DNA from: Zygaena filipendulae
Lineage: Eukaryota > Arthropoda > Insecta > Lepidoptera > Zygaenidae
DNA length: 64,000 bases
Reading direction: 5' to 3'
NCBI GenBank assembly: GCA_907165275.2
Contig: OU015670.1
Coordinates: 7,219,501-7,283,500 of the forward strand
Part shown: positions 54,737-64,000 of the stretch, in pieces
Position numbering within the stretch: position 1 is the first letter of the stretch
Layout of the letters: each line of letters begins with the position of its first letter
The notes under the pieces: model-generated
What the model was told of the DNA's origin: nothing
Database searches by the model: none
What the model saw: only the letters and a program-made list of their open reading frames with translations
Translations under genes and position numbers: made by a program

Positions 54737-55066
54737 ATTAAAACCGACTTCCAAAAACACAAAACCAAAAAGCTAAAAATAAAAAGGTATAAATAACAAA
54801 ATACCGATTTAATCCAAAAGACAAAAACACACGTAATATTATTATTGGTTTGTGCTACCACTGATCGGTTCGAATTCGGCGACAAGCCCGCTGGTGTCTG
54901 CCCACTTGGGTTGATAAGATTACGAAGAACTGGTGGCGGGAGTCAAATAAAAAAAGAATTTTCCAAATTGGTCCAACCGCCTTCGAGTAATCGGTGAAAA
55001 CATAAAAAAAAACATACATACAATCGAACATAGAACCTCCTCCTTTTTGGAAGTCGGTTAAAAATA
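54737..55066. mobile_element. MITE with AACCGACTTCCAAAAA ends
   Basis: TTAAAACCGACTTCCAAAAA at the left and TTTTTGGAAGTCGGTTAAAA at the right are inverted. Single ends of the same type are seen at about 3,400-3,425 and 56,015-56,037. Confidence 0.75.
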
Positions 55067-55384
55067 AGTAGACAACCGCTGAAAAATCTAAAAGGATTTG
55101 AAGTAAACATTGGCGGGAGAAGATCTCTTTTATTTTATTTATGAATGTTTTGGAATGCCGATGGGTACGGATTTTCTTCGCGCGCACAAATATCATTCGG
55201 AATGGGGCAACGAATCGTCACCGGCCACTTACTCACTGATAAGATAAACCGCGGTCATTTCGCCACCTACGCGCCGTGCCGCATAAAACCGTCCCGCCCA
55301 TTGATCAGCGTTGCAATAAAAAAAAAGAGTGACACCTGCTCGGCGGTGCGCGCGTGTGTACACCGGCCAGCGAGTTATAGCTGT

Positions 55385-55512
55385 TGTCTGTCAGTCAGTC
55401 AGTGTTCAAGGAACGACCGCCGACCGCGCACGCTAACGCCGCGTACGTTCACGCTAGTTCACAAAACGCTCCGCACGACGCTACGCGCAATCGTGTACTT
55501 ATCGAAATCGAA
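55385..55512 (+). promoter_or_regulatory. Promoter-like region and possible first exon
   Basis: GC-rich sequence with TCAGTCAGTCAGTGTTC (repeated arthropod initiator TCAGT), CpG-rich sequence after it and a good donor CGAAA|GTGAGT at about 55,513. It would be the untranslated first exon of a plus-strand gene continuing beyond what I can read. I found no coding exon for it. Confidence 0.35.
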
Positions 55513-55519
55513 AGTGAGT

Positions 55520-56415
55520 TTCGAAAATACATATTATTGTCGGTTTTTTTTTTCGTTGTTGAGTGCCAGTGATTTGTGCGCTTTTAAGTTTAGCGGAGAA
55601 AAGTTTTTTTATGCTGTCTGCAATTTCTTTCTAAGCTGCCAGCAAGTAAGTTTTATTATATTGATAGGGTTAATTTCCTTCAGGAAAGCTATGGACCTAT
55701 CCTCCACTTGGAACGGCCCTACTGTACCCCTTGTTAAAATGAAATGAAATGAATTGTTCACAAATTCATAAATATTCGCAAACTTCAATATACGCTAAAT
55801 AATAATATTATACGTTAGTTGCTATTATTTCATGTCCCAGATCATTATATTAAACGGAGCTAGATTTTCGGGCGATTAAAAAAAAAATAACAAACCATAA
55901 TATTTGCGCCAAATTTCATACAAATCGGTCCAGCCGCTCACGCGTGATCGAGTAAGAGATTAATTTGCTACTGATAGCTGAGCCACAGATAATATAATAC
56001 TATAGGCTGAGCCTTCTGCTCTTTGAGAAGTCGGATAAAAACAACAGCAATCTTCCTCAACACTCAGACCTTTACGTCTTAAATAGATCATAATATTGTT
56101 TTAGTTAAGACGATACAGAAAAACGAAGTTTCTACGTACCTATATTACACTAACTTTGCCGGTTTTCAATCGCCAAAGACGTTCGATAATAATTCTGTTT
56201 ATCCCATTTGCTCATTAGGTGTACTTGTTGTGCGCGCCGTTTTGAATTTAAAACATAAAGTTCAAATTTCCCCGACCAAAGACGTCGAGCGAAAATATTG
56301 TAAGAATAAGAATAAAATTATTAAGACAAGATGGGCGTCACGCCGCGCCGGCCGATTGAATTAAAAAAAAAATTAAAAATAATGCACGATCTATTTATGA
56401 GACCTAAACCAAATA
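55520..56415. other. AT-rich spacer with minor repeat pieces
   Basis: CACAGATAATATAATACT (about 55,984) also appears near 51,830 and, in part, 16,638. Nothing else stands out. Confidence 0.4.
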
Positions 56416-56424
56416 GCTCTAGAA

Positions 56425-57165
56425 CAGTGGTGGGCAAACTTTCTTCATGAAGGGCCAGAAGGTTTTTAAAATTTTCGCTGCAGGAGGGCTAAAATCAGGC
56501 GACTTTCGAAGCGTCGACGGACTCGATTCGTCCTACAACTCCTACAGGGCGGCGGCACAGTCTCGACGGACGCGCGGACGGCCACAACTCGCGCCGCTGA
56601 TAGCTGTGGCTTACTTCGTATGTTGTCTACCATTTGTTTTTGCCGCTGCCGCCGCCGCCTCCGCCGCCGCCGAGACTGTGGCCAAGGGGTAAGAGTTCAC
56701 CCGCGCCCGCGTCTTTCACCTCACCACGACTACGCGACTGAACTAGTTAGTCTAGCTGGCTGCTTTATCTATGCATAACCGTCAAAATTTAAGGGCCCAT
56801 CGGGTCGCTAAACTCCAAAAAAGTACATTGTTTCTTTCCAATTTTCGACATCATTTCTTGAAGTAGGGAGAATGGAAAAAAATATATGGTGGAGTTGAAT
56901 AGTTTATGTATCCATTTTGATAGATCGATACTAGATTTAAATAACTTGCTCGATAGAAAAAATATCCAAACAGCCAATTTTTGACACTTTGAATTCATTT
57001 TATTGGGCGGGGCTACCCGTCCACCGCTTCCTCTGCTTCACCCCCTCAAATACCTACAATTCGTGCAGGGATAGGGCTTTAATTACCTACTTAACATTTT
57101 GCGGGCCGGATTTAATCCTTTCGCGGGCCGGAGTTGGCCCGCGGGTCGTACTTTGCCCACCACTG
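56425..57165. mobile_element. hAT element, CAGTGGTGGGCAAA ends, 8-bp duplication
   Basis: Ends CAGTGGTGGGCAAA and TTTGCCCACCACTG are exact inverses. CTCTAGAA flanks both sides (56,417-56,424; 57,166-57,173). The interior has GGGCC-rich ends typical of this group and a GC-rich block (56,510-56,710) with an 81-codon frame ending in an Ala-rich tail. No transposase is recognisable, so it is non-autonomous. Confidence 0.92.
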
Positions 57166-57340
57166 CTCTAGAAGGACCGTCTCGCCTGACGGAAACAAAT
57201 AAAAGAAGTATATAAAGCTATAGTTATTTCAATTATGCAAACTAAATTGAGTTACTACTACTTTATTATTAGTTTGTTCAATAACACTGTAATACCAATT
57301 AATATTAATGAGTTCTAATTATACTCCACTTACTTATTTA

Positions 57341-57712
57341 CCAGCTGTTGCCGCGGTTTCACACGCGTTAATTTCAGAATTCTCGCTGGAATTCCGGAAT
57401 AAAAAGTACCCTGTGTCGTTTTCTGTACCCCTGTCAACATGTTACATTTCATAATGATAGGTTGAGCCGTTACGGCGTGAAAACGTAACAAACAAATAAA
57501 CTCGCATTCGCGTTTATAATAGTACATATTAGCTGTCCCCCTGCGGTTTCACCCGCGGTAATTTAGGAGTTCCCGCGCGAATTCCAGGATAAACTATAGA
57601 TATAAACATGAATCTCTCGAATTTATTGGTGAAAACCGCATGAAAATCCGTTCAGTAGTTTTTGAGTTTATCGTGAACAGACAGCGGGATCGGTTTCATT
57701 TTATACTACGAA
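57341..57712 (+). repeat. Two CGCGG-core repeats in tandem
   Basis: One from 57,341 to 57,525 (tail GCGTTTATAATAGTAC) and one from 57,530 to 57,712 with the tail type seen at 23,870. Confidence 0.7.
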
Positions 57713-57789
57713 AAGAAGGATTTATAATATTTTCTAAAAGGGAATGAAAAGTACCCATACGCATTTATAATTTTAATTAATAGTTTTAT

Positions 57790-58040
57790 TCTATCGAGCG
57801 GCGTACCTACATTGAATAATACTTACACACCTATGAAAGAAAGAAAGAGACATTATTTAGACAAAATGAGACACAAGACAAAATATGCGGAATACAATAC
57901 AACAATAATACAGAACAGAATGGTATATACTAAATACCTAGGCTCAGGTTAAACACAAAAAATGTACATCGAACCCGCGACACCGAGCGTGCAAGTCACG
58001 ATCGCTAACTAACCACTACACCAACACGACATCGCGTCGT
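57790..58040 (-). mobile_element. tRNA-derived SINE, minus strand
   Basis: The B-box-like GTCGCGGGTTCGATG and the upstream A-box region lie at the right end (57,970-58,035). An AT-rich body extends left. Confidence 0.5.
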
Positions 58041-58579
58041 CGAAAGTTTCGAGCACGCGGGCGGAGCGGCGGGCAGGAGTTAGTCATTGTTTACAAAAAT
58101 AAATATGTTTCTTTTTTACTGTTCGTTGCAAAATTTTAAACCGCAAACAAGCAATAGCTATCAAGCTTAGATATCGTAACATTTCATAATGCAAGGTTTT
58201 TAAAAATACACAATATAATAAAAATAAAGTTTTATTTTATCGATACAATGTTACACATACAAGATTAGTATGAAAGGGGATGCCTAGCCGCGAGCACATT
58301 AAAAGTGTTACTGATAAATTGTAATTTTTCAACGAAACGTTTAATAAATTCCATAATAATATGTTTTTGAAACAAACAACTTACGGCGCAACGAGAACAT
58401 AATTTCAAGGTTAAATTTTAGTGCAATGTTCATATCCAAACAATTTTGACGCAATTAGGTTTAACTGATACACGTGTCAGGCATAATTTAACGTTAAAGT
58501 TAAATCATTCATTGAAATTTGGCCCATAATGGGGCTCTTTTTGACGTCAATGAAATTAGTTTTAGTAAGACAGCACCCA

Positions 58580-58755
58580 TAAAATATCCACCCTTCACAG
58601 CTTCCTAGTGCTATGGACTATGACTGAAGAGAAGAAGCTGCGCAACAACCTTTCCAGTAGCATGCTGTCAGTTTAAAGTTATAATTTGTAATTAATAATG
58701 TAAGAACAATAAGCCGTAACCTCAGATGTAAACACAAGCAAAAATAAAGCTGATT
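58580..58755 (+). other. Possible 3' end of a transcript with AATAAA
   Basis: A short open stretch (TEEKKLRNNLSSSMLSV and stop) resembles a segment often seen near lepidopteran transcript ends. AATAAA follows at 58,743-58,748. It could belong to the promoter at 55.4 kb. Weak. Confidence 0.2.
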
Positions 58756-58819
58756 GTTAAAAATACACTTTTTTTAATCTTTAAAACAAAATATCACTAA
58801 AAATGTCTTAAATCTATAC

Positions 58820-59350
58820 CAATATTATAAAGAGGTAGAGTTTGTGAATTGTGAGTTTGAAATTGAAACGTTTTGAAAATTCTTTCACTTATAGGAAGCT
58901 ACGGTAGTCCTGAGTGACAGAGGGTACTTTTTATTCCGAAATTACCATGGGATCTCTGAAATTACTGTGGGTGAAACCGCGGGGTACAGCTAGTCTATAC
59001 TAATATTATAAAGAGGAAATATTTGATTTTATGTTTGTTTGTTTGTTATGATTTAACTCAAAACCTACTGGACCGATTTCAAAAATTCTTTCACCATTAG
59101 AAAGCTACATTATCCCTGAGTAACATAGGCTATATTTTAATTTTAATATTTTAATTTCCGGAATTACCGCGGGAACTCCGAATTTCCCACGGGTAAAACC
59201 ACGGGGGAACAGCTATCTCTGGATCTATTGAACCGATTGAAATTTCTTTAACTTTTAAAAAGTTACAGTGATTCCGAATGGCATAGTGTACTTTTATCCC
59301 GGGATTCCCGCGGGAACTCCGGAGTTTGTGAGGTTATAATATCTGGATCT
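58820..59350 (-). repeat. Three CGCGG-core repeats in tandem, minus copies
   Basis: Copies end near 58,996, 59,215 and 59,350. The first two share TATACTAATATTATAAAGAG starts. Confidence 0.65.
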
Positions 59351-59359
59351 ACTGAACCG

Positions 59360-60420
59360 ATTTTGAAAATTCTGTCTGTCTGTCTGTCTGTATGTGCACG
59401 CATGGGTCAAAACTACTGAAGGGATTTTGACTAAACTTGGTACGATTTTAGTCCATACTCCGGGCAGGTTATAGGCTAAGATAACATAACGCTAAGACAC
59501 ATAAGAGCTGAGCAGTGACGATAAATTTGAAGCAAGTCGGATGAAAATGCGCTTTCGAGCTCTTATCCCGCATACGTTGATCATACACCAAAAGTATGTA
59601 TTACAAAGATAATCCTTACATAATCTTCTTTATAAATAAAAATGAATGTTTGTATGTTTATCCTCTATGCGTTTCGAAACCATTGGTCCGATTGTGATGA
59701 AACTTTGGCGGGTTGTTCTGCTTGCGTCCATAAAGGTTCCTGATCCCAAAACTTACGCGCGTGAAACCGCGGGGCACAACTAGTAAATAATAAAATCCGG
59801 AATTCCTGCGGGAACTCCGAAATTACCGCGGGGCACAGCTAGTAATAAATATACGTCTAAAATATTATGTAAATGTCTTGTGGATATGACCGGTGGAATT
59901 TCGGCAATACTGTTACGACAAAATATGATTGTAGTAATTCGTTGTCACTCTCTCTTACTAACTTAAGTTATCTCACTTTATGTAATATTTATTGTTCAAA
60001 AATGCACGTACTCACTAGATGGTATTAAAAACACTAGCTGGCCGCCCTGCGTTTTCACGCACGTCAATCTCAGAGTAGAGTACCCTCGAGAACTCGCATC
60101 GGAATGAAAATATTCTATTCCAATATCTTTCTTAAACTACTCGTAGCTGTTCCACGAGATACTACCTGAGTGAAGATCAGAAACTCAATTTTTCTCACAC
60201 AAAACCTCACCTACAATATTTATCAGGATCCCAGTGGTGGTAGCTAAAGTTATAAATGCGAAAGGAACTCTGTCTGTCTGTTTGTTACCTTTTCACGCCT
60301 ATACTTGACATAGTATACTTTTTTTATTACACTTTGGGGGTATAGAACATGACATGGGGTGCTTTTACATCCAAATTCCCTCGGTAATTTCGAAATTAAC
60401 ACGGTCAAAACTGCCAGTTG
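59360..60420. repeat. Mosaic of short repeat fragments
   Basis: A CTGTCTGTCTGTCTGTATGT run with a repeat body (59,370-59,600), a core repeat at 59,640-59,845 and fragments at 60,040-60,160 and 60,245-60,420. No coding sequence. Confidence 0.45.
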
Positions 60421-61079
60421 GCTTTATAATTGGTTAAGTAGGTACCTACTAGTTTGTAACGAAAAGGGACCCCAAAAATTGTTTGCCTGCGGCCCGTAAT
60501 TGCTGTACGCGATTACAAAAAGAAAAAAACGAACACGTCATATTGAACATGTACCAATGTCTACCTTGACATGAAAACAAGTTCGTTTTTTGTTTGGGTG
60601 ACCCCAAGCTATTGGCTTGTTAACATGATTTAAATTGCTGTTTACCGCCGTTTCGCCCGCGCGAATTTCGGTATTCCCTCGAGAACGCTTATCTTTGACA
60701 TTATTACACAACGGCTTCATCTGGTTCCGAACTAGCCAGAGTTTCTATGGGCAGCCCGGTGAGGCGGTGACATTCCAATACAAATGAATTGATTCAAGTA
60801 CTTTCCCACAAGTAAAGATGCCCGGCTTGTACGTACACGAGTTGTGCGTGTGTGCGTATCGTAAGGTTGACAGTTGACAGACAGCTTCGCGCCGGGGCCC
60901 AGGGCTTGACTATGTTCACATACTCCATGTGACAATTTTTCAGTGAATCCACCAAGTGGTAGCGGGGGATGAGGAGGCATGAAATTGGCAGAAGACAGAG
61001 AGTGTCACGTCTAAATGAAAGCGAGTAAAACCGGAGGGAGCAGCTATTATAAGTGCGTGTAATATCATACTAAACACAC

Positions 61080-61200
61080 TTAGGGTAGACACCAATGATC
61101 ATCGTAGAAACGTCCCTCACACGGGGATCGAACCCGCGACGCCTCGCCTCGCAGACAGATCCTCTGATCACTGGCTATGAGTCGCCGAAGGGCGCTAGTT
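61080..61200 (-). mobile_element. tRNA-derived SINE head, minus strand
   Basis: GTCGCGGGTTCGATCCCCG on the minus strand, followed upstream by an A-box-like region. No acceptor-stem pairing was evident, so it is not called as a tRNA gene. Confidence 0.45.
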
Positions 61201-61375
61201 GTCATTTGTATGCGTCGAGGCGCTAGACTCGAGAGATTCCGGCATCGGCACAACGCACGAGGAAACTGCATATTATACGAGTATACTCTTCTAATTGAAG
61301 GTAAACCAGGCATTGTTCGTGGCCGAGACGTAGGATGAGTTTACAGACTCTACAGTAAGGTCCCGCTGCGCTGGG

Positions 61376-61460
61376 ACCACAGAGCAGATAGGAGCTTTAG
61401 CTCAGTTTAACATAAAAACAAATGTAGCCGGGTGATTTCCGTACACAAAACTATTCAACA
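61376..61460. repeat. TCACAGA-end element, fragment 3
   Basis: Matches the first part of 34,824-35,145 (GTAGCCGGGTGATTTCCGTA, CACAAAACTATT). Confidence 0.5.
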
Positions 61461-61888
61461 CACAAAACAATAGGACATAGGGGACATGGGACATAGGACA
61501 AAGAAAAGTACATAGGATAGGTACCTTTTAACCCAGAATTCCCGCGGGAATTCTGAAATTAACGCAGGCGAACGAACGACGGGCAACAGCTATTAAATAT
61601 ACGTGTGTATGTAGATTACGGTTACAGTAATAGATACCTACTAGGCAAACAGAGAGCACAGAAGATTCCATATTTGAAGTCAGCCAAAAACCTGGTTTTC
61701 ATCCAAATTCATGACCATAGGAACAAAATAAACATAATTACAGACATTCGGTCCGATCGCTGATGCTCACAACTTATGAATCATCCCTATCATTAAAGTC
61801 AGAATGTGGACCCCCGTTTTTTATCGGGCTCTCGCTTTTTAAGGTTCGACGGAATCCGGGGAAAACCGCTCTGCATATTATAATACAA

Positions 61889-62158
61889 CTAGCTGTCCCC
61901 CGCGATTTCATCCGCGGTAATTTCGGAGTTCCCGAGGTAATTCCGGGAAAAAAGTGCTGTAGTTTACGGTGATAAGCAGTTCCCCGCATTAATTCCGGAG
62001 TTCCCGCGGGAATTCCAGGATCTGTTAAGTTTTTGATGCCAAATAAAGTTATGTCTATATCTATGTCTATATTATAAATGGTTACAAAATTTTATCAAAA
62101 TCCGTTCAGTAGTTTCGGAGTCCATCGCGGACAAACAACGTGACACGTGATTTATACA
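61889..62158 (+). repeat. Composite CGCGG-core repeat left of the transposon
   Basis: Two modules plus the ACGTGACACGTGATTTATAC end. It is directly followed by the transposon end at 62,162. Confidence 0.75.
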
Positions 62159-62161
62159 GAC

Positions 62162-63737
62162 TGTTGTTTTGGTCAACAACGCCCGTCACAGAGGTGGTTG
62201 TACTAACGATACTGATGTCAAAAAAAATATAAAAAATAATAATTATTTTTTCAAGGAAAATCCGAAAAAATTATTTATTTTGTTTATACAAGCGGGCGAG
62301 CCTACGCTACCGGTCGTTGACCGCGCGGCGCGGCGCGCATCATATGGCATGCAATAGTACCTACGTACATAGTACCTACATACACCCCGCCTCGGTGGGA
62401 ACGCGGGCGAATGCGGCGGGGCGGCCGGGCGGCGGGGGCCGGGGGGCGCGGCGATGTGCCACCCCCGCCCGCCGGCGCTAGCGCCAGCGGCCAGCGCCAG
62501 GCGCCAGCTAGTCTGCCTTCCACAGCCGCGGCTATTGCGCGTGCGTTGTTTCTGTGCTAAAATGGCTCGGTCGTTCGCAGGATTAACCAAAAGTGAAATT
62601 TACGATTTATTGAGTATTTAGTAATAGCGAAGATGAAGCGAATAGTGTGGCCGAGTGGAGTGCGACGTTTTCAACTCGTCCAAGTGAAACTCGTTACACC
62701 ATAAGGACTGTTGTTTTTAGTCTCAGGGAATGGGTAACATTCGCTACACCTCGTCACACAACAGGTAGAGGTCAATCTGGGCTCCCTGTTAATGTTCAAG
62801 ATGCAGTCCTTGAATACCTACTTTCGTGCGCAGCCGCGCGCGAATACCTACCTGGGATGCTGGGCGAAGCTTTGGCATTGACCATTTAACATCGGAGTTT
62901 GGTGATCGTTGGATAGGAAGAGGTGGACCCATACCGTGGCCACCACGTTCACCCGATCTAACTCAATTGGACTTTTATTTGTGGGGTGACGTAAAGTGGT
63001 ACGCATGACGAATACGCCGACACATTAAAACAAGAGATACTGAACGCTTTAGAAGTGATTACGAAGAATGAAACTGTTTTATCGTGATTATAAGACAATT
63101 TGCGATGTCGTGCTTCTGTGTGCATCGCGCAACGCGGTAGACACTGAACAGATAAACCGTTAACGTAAAATCAGTGTAAATAAAAAAAACTTTTAGAAGA
63201 CTTCGTGTTATGTGTAATCAATAATTTGTAAATCACGTTTAATGATTGTAAATAAGTTCGTTCACCTTTTTAAATACGCCAAAGGTACTTAATAACAGCG
63301 CCATAGAACTTTAATGGATATTATTAATGGATAAAAATGTCATTTCTAATTTAATAATTTCTAAATTATTCAGTTCCTTTGCCGGTCCTAAGCCCAGTAA
63401 AGTATGGAGGGAAAGAGAGTCTAAAATGTGTTGTTTACTTACCGTGATCTAAATAGGTAAAACGTTTGTGCAAAAGTAGGTACCTACCTAAGTAGGTACC
63501 GGCGACGACGCGACGCGCGATGTAGCTGCTCGTAGCGCGTAGATGTCGTAGCTCTAGTCTACGCGCTAAGGCTTTACCAATTACCATTTAATGTAAACAT
63601 TTTTAGATATCTTGTGCAGAGATTTTCTTTTAAATAATGTTCCGAATTATAAAAAATATTTTTTTTTTATATTTTTTTTAGAACCCATATTAGTTATATT
63701 ACTACCTCCGTTACGCGCGTTGCTGACCAAAACAACA
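62162..63737 (+). mobile_element. Decayed Tc1/mariner-like transposon with 40-bp ends
   Basis: The left end TGTTGTTTTGGTCAACAACG and the right end CGTTGCTGACCAAAACAACA are inverted, and similarity continues for over 40 bases (GTTACGGAGGTAGT against GTCACAGAGGTGGT). A very GC-rich block (62,390-62,540) precedes the transposase remnant. Confidence 0.75.
62562..63075 (+). pseudogene. Broken Tc1/mariner-type transposase
   Basis: Short frames in shifting phase carry the ATG start (MARSFAGLTKSEIYDLL and stop), a helix-turn-helix-like part (SGLPVNVQDAVLEYL) and the catalytic-domain piece WPPRSPDLTQLDFYLWG, well known from arthropod transposases of this superfamily. Stops and frameshifts, and loss of the middle of the catalytic domain, show it is dead. 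Confidence 0.75.
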
Positions 63738-63754
63738 CATTGTATATATTAGAC

Positions 63755-63955
63755 TAGCTGTCCCCCGCGATTTCATCCGCGGTAATTTCGGAGTTCCCGT
63801 GGGAATTGCGGGGAAAATTCTTTTGTAGTTTACGGTGATTAGCTGTTGCCCGCATTTATTCCGGAGTTCCCGCGGGAATTCCGGGATAAAAACTATCTAG
63901 ACTAACTAGACAAACAACGTGACACGTGATTTATATATATTAAGATTAGATAACG
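63755..63955 (+). repeat. Composite CGCGG-core repeat right of the transposon
   Basis: Same composite and orientation as 61,889-62,158, ending ACGTGACACGTGATTTATAT. The middle part (CAAAATTTTATCAAAATCCG) is deleted. Confidence 0.75.
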
Positions 63956-64000
63956 ATTGTGAAAAAAAAGGAATTAAAAAAGAGAACTAGAACTAAAACA

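Noticed and set aside
55145..55747. 200-codon plus-strand frame
   Set aside because: It runs across the promoter-like region and a probable splice donor, with no family resemblance and unusual composition.
56447..56692. 81-codon frame with Ala-rich end
   Set aside because: Wholly inside a non-autonomous hAT element with an intact target duplication; no transposase motifs.

Overview
The window looks like nuclear DNA from a moth or butterfly (Lepidoptera). It is AT-rich, its genes are split by GT-AG introns, the coding parts match animal proteins, and the introns and spacers are packed with repeats of lepidopteran type: CR1/R1-type LINE tails, tRNA-derived SINEs, hAT and Harbinger MITEs, and a very abundant short repeat with a GCGGTTTCACCCGCG core. 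There are no operons, no CRISPR array and no free-standing tRNA or rRNA gene. All gene models below were assembled by hand from reading frames, splice sites and family resemblance. Family resemblance is from memory, not from a search.

Layout. 1-5,000: spacer with a Harbinger MITE (1,977-2,470) and a direct/inverted repeat array. 5,070-15,457 (+): Memo, nine exons, 294 codons, complete. Its first intron holds a second gene on the same strand (6,027-7,372), a 286-residue coiled-coil protein resembling augmin subunit HAUS8. A hAT element with a perfect 8-bp target duplication sits just 35 bases after the Memo stop. 16,200-25,100: repeat-rich spacer with one two-exon gene for a 174-residue single-pass membrane protein of unknown function (20,105-21,355, +). 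25,165-49,702 (-), possibly starting at 50,480: a very large gene of the PAPLA1/SEC23IP/DDHD family (intracellular phospholipase A1 acting on phosphatidic acid, early secretory pathway). It has 18 recognised exons, including one 5-kb exon for a disordered N-terminal region, a WWE domain, the GHSLG lipase site and the DDHD domain. One extra exon (38,632-38,737) duplicates part of a neighbouring exon with identical entry and exit phases. 50,500-64,000: no confident coding gene; MITEs, a 741-bp hAT element, a promoter-like stretch at about 55.4 kb, SINEs, many short repeats and a decayed Tc1/mariner-like transposon (62,162-63,737).

The three better understood genes serve separate basic cell functions (Memo signalling/metal-binding protein, spindle microtubule branching, secretory-pathway lipid metabolism); nothing in the sequence ties them into one pathway. 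The most unusual signals are the duplicated, phase-matched PAPLA1 exon with a LINE inserted directly beside its sister exon, the gene nested inside Memo, a G-quadruplex-type heptamer array starting six bases after the donor GT of Memo intron 7, and a MITE family that spreads TGACGTCA (CRE-like) sites.
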